DNA of 64,000 bases, from contig JAZBRI010000010.1 in the NCBI GenBank assembly GCA_036874045.1, forward strand, positions 4,670,001-4,734,000. The letters are read 5' to 3'. Below the pieces are notes generated by a model. It saw only the letters and a program-made list of their open reading frames with translations, had not been told where the DNA came from and ran no database searches. Shown here piece after piece: positions 22,931 to 33,479 of this stretch (its first letter is position 1; every line of letters begins with the position of its first letter). This DNA comes from Cymodocea nodosa (lineage: Eukaryota; Streptophyta; Magnoliopsida; Alismatales; Cymodoceaceae). The position numbers were made by a program, and so were the translations under genes.

Positions 22931-23077
22931 TTCCTATAGCTCTATTGCAGTATCTTCTAGAACTTTCTTCATCTATTCGTTAGCTTTTTGATCTTTTGCT
23001 GAGCTATCATATCTATGAAATACAATTTGGTTTCCTCACATAGGTTTTTGCATTATCAAAATACTAGGGTCCTAATA

Positions 23078-23129
23078 AGTCCTAGTAGGGATTAAGCCTT
23101 CTAATCCTAAGAATGCAAATATATCACTA
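23078..23129. repeat. 52-bp direct duplication, right copy
   Basis: Abuts the end of the solo LTR directly and matches 21161-21212 at 51 of 52 positions. Confidence 0.85.
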
Positions 23130-23345
23130 GGCATAACATTTATACCTGCACCTAGGTCTATTAAGGTTCTTTCTAGAATGGTATTTCCTATGATGCATGA
23201 TATAACAGAGATTCCAAGATAAGATAACTTTTTAAGAATTTGTGGTAGAAATAGGGAACTACTTTGCTCAGCTAAAAGGACTTTCCTTAGAACTTTTCGC
23301 CCTCTTTTCTTAGTACACCAATCCTTAAGAAATTTAGCACAAGGT

Positions 23346-24345
23346 GGGATTTTCTACAATAAGTCTAACAAAGGAATATTAACTTGTACTTTTTCAAAAA
23401 TTTCTCTAATTTTTTCTTGTTTTATAGGAAATGTTTGTTGTAATCTTTCAGGATAAGGTGCTAATGATTGTGATTTACAAGATTCTTTTTCTTTCATTTC
23501 ATTCGTTTGATCATTTTTAATCTCATTTTTAGATTTAGATTTTTTTTCATTGATTTCTAAGTTTTCAGATATTACATGTTCATTATCATTTTGAATTTTG
23601 TTCTTATCCACCTTCACATTACTTTCTTTTTAACTTCTTGATGGTACATCAGTTCCAGATTTTAATGTTATAGATATATCTTCCAGATTTTCATTACTTT
23701 CATGATATTCTTGTATTTCATTTTCAAGATTTTGATCTTCAATTGCTTTTAGTTTTAACTTACATTCTTTAAATTCTATTGCATTGGTATTTTCTTTTGT
23801 TTATATGTCTTGCAAATTATGCAAATCTATAACATTGAAGTTTTCATTTGTGTTTTCCTATTGCATAACTTGTAATTTCTTTGTAAATTCATCCAATCCT
23901 TTTAGCTTTCTTTCAAGATCATCTAGTCTCATTACATTCAATTTTTGATCAATTTTCATTATGGTTTTTCAATTTCATATATCATATTAATTTTAGGTTT
24001 TGAATATTCTTCCCTATAATTTAATTGATTGACTTCTTGTTGCTAACTCATGTATTGTTCCAGTTTGTCCATGTTTTGCTCTAAACTACGCTCCAATCTA
24101 TCATACCTATCCCAAACTTCCTTATCTCTCAACATATTACACATTCTAAATTGACCATTAGTTGGGTAAATTATAGGATTCTCATACTCAATTCTATTAT
24201 ATTGAATATAATTCATTTGTTGTCCATGTGACCTAACCATCTGCAATCGTCTTAGTTTCAAACAATTAGAGATGTCATGACCTTCCAAATTGTAGAATTC
24301 ACATATGCTAACTACAGCTTTCAGAAATCTTTAAGCATAAGCATA
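23346..24345 (-). pseudogene. gag: Truncated gag of element B
   Basis: Aligned with gag of A and F from MAYAYA onward: the zinc knuckle is degraded (CEFYNLEGHDISNC, second Cys lost), followed by the MNYIQYNR stretch, a coiled coil and the charged C-terminus, with many stops. As in A and F, no capsid domain lies between the PBS and the knuckle. Confidence 0.75.
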
Positions 24346-24432
24346 TGCCATATTCTTAATTATAAAATAAAACACACAACACTCCTTCTGATATTAAAAC
24401 AAAATAGCACTCACAGTTGCCTAACTTCTCAA

Positions 24433-24450
24433 TCCCCGACAACGACATCA
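24433..24450 (-). other. Decayed tRNA-Asp PBS of element B
   Basis: TGATGTCGTTGTCGGGGA on the minus strand. The four differences from the tRNA-Asp complement are all C-to-T or G-to-A. Confidence 0.75.
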
Positions 24451-24457
24451 GAAAACT

Positions 24458-25717
24458 TGTTTGAGTTGTGAAAAGTTAAATCAGAAACTTGCTTGATTTG
24501 TTTTTATGCTTATATTAATAAATTCTTTTAGAAGTAAACAAACAACTTTTCACACAAATTAGATATTAAATCTAATTTGTATTTTAACTACAAGTGCACA
24601 GTGTATATTGTATTTGTGTGCAAGTACAGGTCAATCCCATAGAGATTGAGTAAGAATTGTGTACTATTTTTATTTTTATATTGGAGTTTATATGTGTTCA
24701 GTTAAGCACTCCATTAAGTTATAGTTAACTTAACGGACTTAGTTCGTGGAGTTATGGTTAACTCAATGGACTAACCTCGTGGACTTAACTCCAGGAGCCT
24801 ATCTTTCCAATTAAATACTACTATTTACAGAGAAATTTGGCCAACTATTAGGCGGTTCCATAGAATGTAAATAACATCAATTAAGCTCTTTAATGTTAGT
24901 TAATTTGAGGTTTGTCATTAAGCAACAGTAACATTCAGATATTTCAAACAATAACCATTAAAATCTTTAAGTATCTAGGATGAATCAATTTCAGTAAATA
25001 ATAAAACTATTTTCTATTTTTTGAATCAAACAAACATAAAACATCCACAATACTAACAATGATAACATTAATCACGATACAAAACAAATAATACAACACT
25101 TTAATACTAAATGTAAACACAGATAATTAGTTGTGTTTTGGTATTTTTGTTTTGATATGTTCCTGAAGATGAGCAAAAGGTGAAATGTAAAAATCTCTAT
25201 CTATAGTAAAAACTTCCATCACTACATGCGATGTGATTACACCACTGAAAACTTAATCACTTACAATCTTGCCTCCTCTCCCTATAGGATCGTGAACCAA
25301 GAATTGTAAGATGATCTCCTCTTTAGCATACTAGCATCAATCCGAAACTAAGGCTAGAAGCTTTACAATCTCTTGAGATATGAGTCGGTGCTTGGTGAAA
25401 ATGACTTCCCTTCCTGTGACGCGATCACTCCTCACAGTGGTTGTCAGTCACCATGTTTGGCTCGAAATCGACCTGACATTCGAAAAATATCCTCATAGAC
25501 CTCCGATTATTCTATAAGAATTTCAAACCCTATAACTAATCAACAATTCAGAAATGTATTTAATTAACACTAATTCCCTAAAATTATGCAGATTCTTTCA
25601 TTAAAGCATGTAATAGTGCAATTATAACATAATGGCTTAATTCTCATATGATAAGCTAAATATTATGTAATTAATCATCATTTAATTGTTAATACTATGC
25701 ACTTTTTCATTCTAAAC
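24458..25717 (-). repeat. 5' LTR of element B, internally deleted
   Basis: TG at 24458 (TGTTTGAGTTGTG) and CA at 25717 (TCTAAACA). Compared with the right LTR of A, about 0.9 kb is missing at 25511-25513, which removes the whole G-box/dyad array. The proximal dyad cluster remains at 24705-24800. Confidence 0.82.
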
Positions 25718-26290
25718 AAAGCTCCACAACAACACCAAAATCACCAACCATTGGAGGTCTGTGAAGAGATTTTCTGGATGTTGGATCGATTTTGAGCCAA
25801 ACACGATGATTGACAACCACTGTGAGGAGTGATTGCGTCGTAGAAAGGGAAGCCATTTTCACCAAGCACCGACTCATATCTCAAGAGATCGTAAAGCTTC
25901 TAACCTTGGTTTTGGGTTGATGCTAGTATGTTGAAGAGGAGATCAACTTACAATTGTTGGTTCACAATTCTATAGGGAGTGGAGGCAAGATTGTAAGTGA
26001 TTAAATTTTCAATGTTGTAATCGTGTCACATGTAGTGATGGAAGTTTTTACTGTCAATAGAGAATTTTTACATTTCACCTTACTTAAAAATCGAAATAGT
26101 ACACAATTCTTACTCAATCTCTGTGGGATCGACCTATACTTGCACACAAATACAATATACATTGTGCATTTGTAGTTAAAAATACAAATTGGACTTAATA
26201 TCTAATTTGTGTGAAAAGTTGTTTGTTTACTTATAAAAGAATTTATTAATACAAGCATAAAAACAATCTAATTTAACTTTTCATAAACCA
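25718..26290 (+). repeat. Inverted partial Athila-type LTR
   Basis: Reverse complement of the 24458-25510 type of LTR sequence, placed head to head with LTR B. It runs from the GC-rich patch (about 25730-25870) to a CA end at 26290. Together with LTR B it makes an inverted repeat with arms of about 0.55 kb. No Asp PBS follows; copia gag begins at once. Confidence 0.75.
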
Positions 26291-26309
26291 AGTAGTACTT
26301 CTTAAGTTA

Positions 26310-28200
26310 AAGAGACTAAGATTAATATGTTAATTCATAAGTATGAACTCTTTAAGATGCATGAAGATGAAAGTATTTTTGAGATATTTTTTAGATTCCT
26401 AGATATCATAAACTCTTTAAAATGCTTAAGAAAGAATTTTGAACAGAAGGATTTGATGAGAAAAATTCTCAAATCCCTAAGTTCTAAATGGTCTCAGAAA
26501 GTGATATCAATTGAGGAATCATGAGACTTAGATGTTTATATTATAAATGAACTTATAGGAAATTTAACTACCTATGAAGTTAAATTAAATGATTCACTGA
26601 GTCACAACAAATTAAAAATGAAGAAAGAAATAACCTTCGAAATTAATTCAGATTCTCAAATATCAATTGATTTTGATGAGGATTTGATTTTGTTGACTAG
26701 GAAATTCAAGAAAGCATGGAAAGCTAGGAAATAGTAAAGGAACAGAAATGACAAACCCTCAACGTCAAAGTCACTGAATGAAAAGAATTCTTCATCTAGA
26801 AAGTATGTATGTTACAACTGCAAGAAACCTAGACATCTTTCTCTAGATTATGCTATAAGGAAAAATGAAAAGCAATGTAGGACAAATTAGAAGAAGGGTC
26901 AGAAAACTCAGAAAAAGTTTTATAAGAAAAAGGCTCTGAAAGTCACTTAGGATGATACATCAAAAGAGTCTGAATCTAAGAAATATTCATCAAAATCTTC
27001 ACATTTAGAAGAAGAACAAGAGTTAGAAGATGTTACTCATGTGTGCTTCATGGTAGATGAGTCTAAGGTAATATTTGATCTTGAAAGTCATTCAGATTTT
27101 AACTTTGGTGAATTATTAAGTGCTTATCATGCATTATTACAAAAACTTATAGTTTGTAAATTGGAAAATAAAAATATTAGAAACTCTTTGTCCATTACGA
27201 AAGAAGAAAATTGTTTCCTATCTACTACTTTAGAAATGTTTAAATGTGATAATGAAAATCATGCTATAGATTTGCATAAATTTAGATTTAATGAATGTGT
27301 CTTGTATGAACAAATATAGAATATCAATGCTGAAAGATTAAAGATAGAATCTGAAAATGAAAAGTTGAGAAACAACATAAATGATCTTGAGTTAGAGATT
27401 GATAAATTAAAAATGAGAGAGATAGATTTAAATTCCACCATTGAGAAATGAAATTTAAGTCAAACTAAGTTAGACAAATTAACTAGTACCCCTGCAATGT
27501 CATATAAATTTGGCTTAAGATTTGATTATCTTGAATATCCTGAATCTCAAGCCAACAAAGGATTTATTAGTTACAATTCAAGTAAATCTAAGACTAAAAT
27601 TCCTTTTATTATGAAACAAGATAATAAATATGTAGAAGTAGGTACTTTAAGGGATGAATCATGTAGTAATAATATAAACAAATGTGATTTATCGAAATGT
27701 ACTTTTAACAATGCTATCAATGTTTCTAAAAGTCATGTTTCTTGCTTTAGAAATTCAGTTACTAATGTTTCTAAAATTTCAGATAATTGTAGTAAACTGG
27801 AAAATCAGAAACTTGAGCATGAAATTCAAAACACTGGTATTAGACCAATTACTAGTTTTGCATGTTCTTTATCTGAAAATTTATGTGTAGAAAAAGATTT
27901 TGTATATACTGAAAATTTAAATACAAGTACAAAATCTTGGTACGAACTTATTGAAATGTATGAGCATGACTAAAATAAATTAACATCTGATAAAACTCGA
28001 TTTGGTCTTGGTTATACTACATCTGAAAATAAAAGGAATATTAATAAGAGCAATAATTCTATAAGTGAGTATGAAGCTAATGATAAATCAGTAGTACTTA
28101 CCACTAATAAGAATATATATGATAATGTTAAACTATTTTTAAACAAAAAGAAGAAATATGCTTTTAACGAACTTGGTCCTCGAAGACATTAGGTACCAAG
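26310..28200 (+). pseudogene. gag: Gag of copia E
   Basis: N-terminally truncated copia gag. The UBN2-like part (HKYELFKMHEDESIFEIF...LRKILKSL) is followed by a lysine-rich basic stretch, a zinc knuckle lacking its last Cys (CYNCKKPRHLSLDY), and a long coiled coil (27060-27480). It aligns with gag of D (41054-43044). Stops interrupt it near 26521, 26733, 26888, 26950, 27317 and 27450; several replace Trp or Gln. Confidence 0.78.
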
Positions 28201-29500
28201 AAATAGTTCTTCTTAATTTGTTTTGTAGGAGAAAACAACATCAAAATGGATTTTGGATAGTAGAGCATCAAGCCACATGACCAGACAAAAAAGCCTACTA
28301 AAAAATTTTACAAATACTAAGAAAGGAAGTGTAATGTTCAAATAACTCCTACTTGTGTTATTTCGAATGTACTCTATGTAGAAAACCTAGGATTTAATTT
28401 GCTGAATGTTATAAAACTAATTAATAATGGATACTATGTATTGTTTGAAGATAATGTATGCAAAATTGTTGATAAAATTACAAATGAACTTAAGTTTATT
28501 GCTAAAAGAAAATGTTCTATATGTATTTTATCTTTACCTTCTAGTGTAGTTGATTTAAATTTATGTTTGCTAGGTGAAACAAATGATGATATCTTTGGCA
28601 TAGAAGGATCGGGCATATAAATATGAAATTGTTGCATAAATTATCTAGAAAAAATTTAGTGAGAGGTTTACCAAAGATTAAATACTCAAAGGATTTCATA
28701 TGTGATGCATGTGAGTTAGGTAAACTTCATAAAAACTCTTTTAAATCCAAAACTGATATATCAAGCAAAAGAGTCTTAGAACTTATGCATATGGATCTAT
28801 TTGGACCAACAAGAGTCATGAGTCTTAGTGGTAAACGGTATGTATTTGCTTTAGTAGATGACTTCTCTAGATACACTTAGGTATATTTTCTAGCAACTAA
28901 GATAGAAGTTTTTGAAACATTTAAAAATATATTGCAATCTTGTTCAAAATGAACTAAGTGTCTCTATTCAAAAGCTTAGGAGTGATCATGGTACTAAATT
29001 TGAAAATGATCAAATGGATAATTACTATAAAGATCATGTCATTGATTACAGATATTCTTTTCCTAGAGCACCTTCTCAAAATGGCGTTGTTGAGAGAAAG
29101 AATCAATCACTTCAGGAAATGGCCCGAACTATGCTAAATGAATATAATTTACCTCAAAATCTTTGGGCTGAAGTAGTGAATATAGCTTGTTATATTATTA
29201 ACAGAAGTCACTTAAAACCTATTGTTAATAAAACTCCTTTTGAAATTATGTTTGATAGGGTTCCAAAAATTTCCTATATGAAACCATTTGGTTGTAAGTG
29301 TTTTATTCTTAGCACTAAGGATAAAAGGGATAAATTTCAAGCCAAAGTGGATGAAGAAATTTTTGTAGGTTACTCTACTAGAAGTAAAGCCTATAGAGTT
29401 TATAATAAGACTTCTAAAACCATTGAAGAAATCATTCATGTAAGTTTCAATGAAAATTCTTTTAGAGAATCTCAATCTAAAGCTGATAATGATGATATGA
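28200..29500 (+). pseudogene. pol: Protease and integrase of copia E
   Basis: Protease site WILDSRASSHMT near 28250 (the catalytic DSG is now DSR), then the GAG-pre-integrase region (28400-28700) and integrase with MDLFGP (28795), SDHGTKFEND (28983) and the catalytic Glu in VVERKN (29090). A TAG at 28880 replaces the Trp of RYTWVYF. A frameshift lies near 28900. Confidence 0.82.
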
Positions 29501-31258
29501 TCAATTTCCCAAAAGAATTAGAGATCAATAGAGAGATTGAAGATTTATCTAAGAAAATTAAAAATATGAACTTAAATGATCAAACTAATGATCAAAGTGA
29601 TGTACCTTCAGATGTTGGTGAGAATATTGAGGAGAATCATAGAAATTGGCATTGTTCTTCATCACATCTCATCACTTATGTCATTGGTAATATTAATGAA
29701 GGAGTTAAAACCAGAGCTTCAATAAATTTAAATAGTATGTGTATGTTTATTTCTATGGTGGAACCAAAGAATATAGAAGAAGCATTATTTGATGAAAATT
29801 GGATAGTGGCAATGCAAAATGAACTAAATCAATTCATTAGAAATGATGTTTGAGAGTTAGTCTCTCCACCAAAAAATCAGTCCATAATAGGTACAAAGTG
29901 GATCTTTAGAAACAAAACTAATGAGACTGGTCAAGTTATAAGAAACAAAGCTGCATTAGTTGCACAAAAGTATACACAGGAAGGACTTGATTATGATGAA
30001 ACATTTGCTCCTGTGGCTAGGTTAGAAAGTATTAGAATATTATTGGCCTATGCTTGCTATATGGATTTTAAACTATATCAAATGAATGTAAAGAGTGCAT
30101 TTCTAAATGGTTTAATTAATGAAGAAGTTTATGTAAAACAACCACTTGGATTTGAAGACATTAAAAATCCTAACTGTGTATAAACTGAAGAAAGCCTTAT
30201 ATGGTTTGAAGCAAACACCTAGATCATGGTATGAAAGATTATCTACTTTTCTAGTAGACCATACTCTTTTTATCAAGAAAGATGATAAAGATCAGATTTT
30301 TGTTCAAATATATGTGGATGATATAATCTTTGGAGCAACTTTTGATAAATTGATAAAAATATTTTCTGAAGAGATGACTAGTCAGTTTGAAATGAGAATG
30401 ATAGTAGAACTTTCATATTTTCTAGGACTTCAAATTAAGCAAATGGATAAAGTTATAATTTTAAATTAGGAAAAATATCCAGTTGAAATGCTTAAGAAAT
30501 TTAATTTTAATGATACAAGGATTTGAGGAACTCCTATGAGTACTTTAAAGTTAGATATTGATGACATAGGAAAATCAATAGATCAAAGAAAATATAAAAG
30601 TATGATTGGTTCTTTACTTTATTTGATAGCTAGTAGAGCTAATATTATGTTTGTTGTGTGTGCTTGTGCTAGATTTCAATCTAATCCTAAAGAATCACAC
30701 TCAATTGCTATTAAAAGAACATTTAGATATATACAAGGAACTAAAAATTTCAAACTGTATTATTCTAAGGATAGTTCAATAGATCTTATAGGATATACTG
30801 ATGCTGATTATGCAGGATCTAAATATGATAGAAAGAGTACTAGTGACACATGTCAATTATTGAGAAATAATTTGGTGTTATGGTTTAGTAAAAAGCAAAA
30901 CTGTGCAGCACTTTCAACCACTAAGGCTGAATATGTTGCTGTTTCATTGTGTTGCACTCAGATTCTATGGATAAGGCAAACTTTAGAAGATTTTAGATTA
31001 TCTTATGATACAACTAAGATTTATTGTGATAGTAGTTCTATAATAAATCTTCCCAAAAATCCTATATTACATTCTAGAGCAAACCATATAGAGGTTAAAC
31101 ATCATTTTCTAAGAGATAATGTAATTAAAGGAAAAATTAAACTAGGATTTGTGTCTAGTAAAAATCAATTAGTTGATATATTTACAAAACCTCTAAATGA
31201 AAATACATTCTATAACATAAGATTAAATTTAGGTATTTGTAGGCTATGTGATGTCTAA
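29501..31258 (+). pseudogene. pol: RT and RNase H of copia E
   Basis: RT: the [11 protein letters not shown] start, [28 protein letters not shown], the [19 protein letters not shown] block and the catalytic YVDDI near 30315. RNase H: TDADYAGSKYDRKSTS, SKKQNCAALSTTKAEY, ending HFLRDNVIKG and the IFTKPLNENTF tail. Stops or shifts occur at 29853 (Trp to TGA), near 30180 and near 30468. Close homologue of the D and D2 pol. Confidence 0.85.
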
Positions 31259-31787
31259 AATGCTTAAACTCTACAAAAGATAAATATTGTTGATGATGTT
31301 GTTTACCTCATAGATAAATATACTTATCATAATTATCTAAGTAATATCTAAACTATTGCATAAGATACTATGTATTTACGATAAAATTATAGTAGTATCT
31401 TATTGATTTTACTTATTTTTCTAAGTTTAATGGTTTTTAAATTTTTAAGTGGAAATGTCAATGAAAAACATTAAATTCCTTTGAAATCTTGAAATTTTGA
31501 TTAAGTGTTTTCTTTGGATCAATGAAAGTACATATGATCTAGAATGAGTTTGACTTGATTGATTAAACTTATAGAATAATTTATATGTAAATCATATTAA
31601 GCTACTGATCAAAAGTATGAGCTTATTGAAATTGATTCATACTTTAAGTAACATCAATAAAGTAAAAATTGTATGAGATTTATGCTTTATTGCATCTATA
31701 TTAATGAAATACATATTTACTATACTGGAAATAAAAAGTGCTTAAAAAGTGAAAATCTTTGATAGTTAATTGATCAATTTGATCACG
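31259..31787 (+). other. Post-pol spacer of copia E
   Basis: AT-rich and noncoding by inspection. It is continuous with 44360 onward once element D is removed. Confidence 0.55.
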
Positions 31788-31792
31788 AGCCT
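31788..31792. repeat. Target-site duplication of element D, left (AGCCT)
   Basis: AGCCT abuts TGTAGGATCG at 31793 and recurs at 44355-44359 directly after the CA end of the other LTR. Confidence 0.9.
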
Positions 31793-33011
31793 TGTAGGAT
31801 CGTCTGTATCACAATAGGGGGGGTGAATTGTGTCTTTAGTAATTAAACTAGCAGATAAAACAAGAGCACAAAATACTCGTAAATGAAATTCTATTCTTTT
31901 ATTTCAAGACAGAATTTACAATATCTTTTCAGCTCAATTCCCTTCTTGACTGTTTTGATACAGTAATTTTTGATATATAATTCAAATAGGAAAACAAAGC
32001 TCTTTTTCAAAACTAATTTTGAATTGTATAAAACCTGATCTTTATGCACACAGCTCTTTTCTTTCTCTTTGCTCAGCTTCTGTATCTCTTCTTCTCCAAT
32101 TGTCGAATTTCCAGACTTCTTGTGTTTGCAGCGCCTTTTCTAAAATTGCTTGGAATTTCGAACTTCTTCTGATGTTGGAGAACTTTTCAAAATATGAATA
32201 TTCAAACCTAACTTTTCAGTTAGGGATCCAGATTGAATATTCAGACTTGGTTTTTGAGATTGGGATCCTCTGTTGTAATGTAGCTCGTACTCTCTATTTG
32301 TAGTCGAAATCTGTTGTATTTCACGTTTAGCATGTTCATCCACTTGATCCACAATCCATAATCCATAATCCATGTACTAATTTTCTCTTTAATCCAAATT
32401 ACTTTCTATTAAATTTCCACTTTCTTCACTGACAATATGAGTTTCCACAATCTCCACTCGTAGATTCACCGAAATTTTATCTTCCTAGAGTCTTGTAGAA
32501 TATCTTCTAAGTCTTCGATTTAGTCGAACATTTATCCTTTAACTCTTGTCAAAACTCCAACACTTATCCTTTAACTCTTCGAGTTCTTGCACCTGCAAAA
32601 TACGTGACTAAACAAGGAAACTTATCTGTTCGTTAGTCCTTTTATAAAACTCGAACAGTTATCTATCCATACGTATAAAAACTCGAACAGTTATCTAACT
32701 ATTTGATTTTTCATTACCGAACGCACATAGAAAACACGTGACAACTTAAAACATTAAAAACACACGTGCGGATAACATAACTATACGAGTTTTTAACATA
32801 AAGTATTCGACAAAAATGAAACATTATCTATCCAAAAGTTTAACTATTGCAAATCTAGCTCTTCAGAAATCTTTAATTTATCCGACATAAAAATGAAACT
32901 TTCCGATAATCTGTTAACTATTATATTTAGAGAAATATACTTAGAGAATATTATGTAGACTTATTTAAATACGTTAATAAAGCATACATCTTCAAAATTA
33001 AATACCTAACA
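31793..33011 (-). repeat. 3' LTR of element D
   Basis: 1.22 kb, TG...CA, close to 43149-44354. The region 32480-32900 carries diverged dyads of the GTTCG/ATTCG arm class (CGAACAGTTATC, TAACTATT) and the G-box ACACGTGAC near 32748. A 77-codon sense ORF at 32140-32373 recurs in all three copies of this LTR. Confidence 0.9.
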
Positions 33012-33074
33012 ATCTCCCCCTTTTTGATGATGTCAAAACCTAATAAGTCACATAATTTATATCTCCCCCTTTTT
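33012..33074 (-). other. Tandem polypurine tracts of element D
   Basis: AAAAAGGGGGAGAT on the minus strand abuts the 3' LTR (33012-33025), and a second copy lies at 33061-33074. Repeated polypurine tracts before the 3' LTR are described for Sireviruses. Confidence 0.82.
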
Positions 33075-33479
33075 GGCATTATAAAAAAGTAAACAAACTA
33101 TTTTCTCCTCCTTTAGGAAGTTAAGTTTTATAAATGTAAGGAAGGATATCTTACTAAGTATATATTAATCAAAACGATAGTGTCAATCATACATAGGATT
33201 TATGGATTAAGCAAAAACTGTTTAATATCAAAAATTGTGAAAAATAATCACGTAACTTTAAAATCAGTAAACAGTTTACATAATGATTTTGGTTACAAAT
33301 TACAAAAAATAAATCATGTAATACATAATTTGTATAATCACAAGCCTCTTTGTCTTCGAAAAATATCAATCAGGGTATCTGAAATTGTCTTTGCAATATC
33401 TGTACTAACTCTGTTTATTTGATCAAGTAATGCCTGATCTAAATCATTTTGAGAAACTTGTGATGGTTGCTGTAAAAAT
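33075..33479. other. Spacer between post-pol ORF and polypurine tracts in D
   Basis: AT-rich with no convincing coding sequence. Two short overlapping ORFs look like chance. Confidence 0.4.

Larger units (their letters stand above)
21231..23077 (-). mobile_element. Solo copia LTR (H family)
   Basis: Starts TGTTAGGAACG on the plus strand and ends GGGTCCTAATA, the CA end being mutated to TA. On the minus strand it aligns with the LTR at 46433-47872 (shared terminus TTAGGACCC and the 'GAGGGAGGGTGAAT'-like end). No internal region is attached, so it is a solo LTR. It is longer than H's LTR, partly through a 38-bp tandem repeat. Confidence 0.8.
20627..23345 (-). pseudogene. pol: Protease of element B, split by a solo LTR
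   Basis: The protease C-terminal part and acidic linker (21058-20627; DSQQIKHKNRDTSLILGRSF) and the N-terminal part (23345-23078; linker and the catalytic-loop region read from 23160) are separated by 21231-23077. Fifty-two bases of protease sequence are present on both sides of the inserted LTR. It is non-functional. Confidence 0.78.
20338..25717 (-). mobile_element. Athila-like element B, 5' part
   Basis: Minus strand: LTR (25717-24458), decayed PBS, gag, protease and the first codons of RT, stopping at LTR-like C. A solo copia LTR splits the protease. It is more decayed than A. It probably belongs with 1-4090, with RT to integrase lost around C. Confidence 0.75.
26291..31787 (+). mobile_element. 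Sirevirus-like Ty1/copia element E, gag-pol
   Basis: Plus-strand copia element without its 5' LTR. The order gag, protease, integrase, RT, RNase H is diagnostic of Ty1/copia. It continues at 44360-46432 beyond element D, whose AGCCT target duplication joins the two halves. Many stops and a frameshift make it inactive. Confidence 0.82.
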
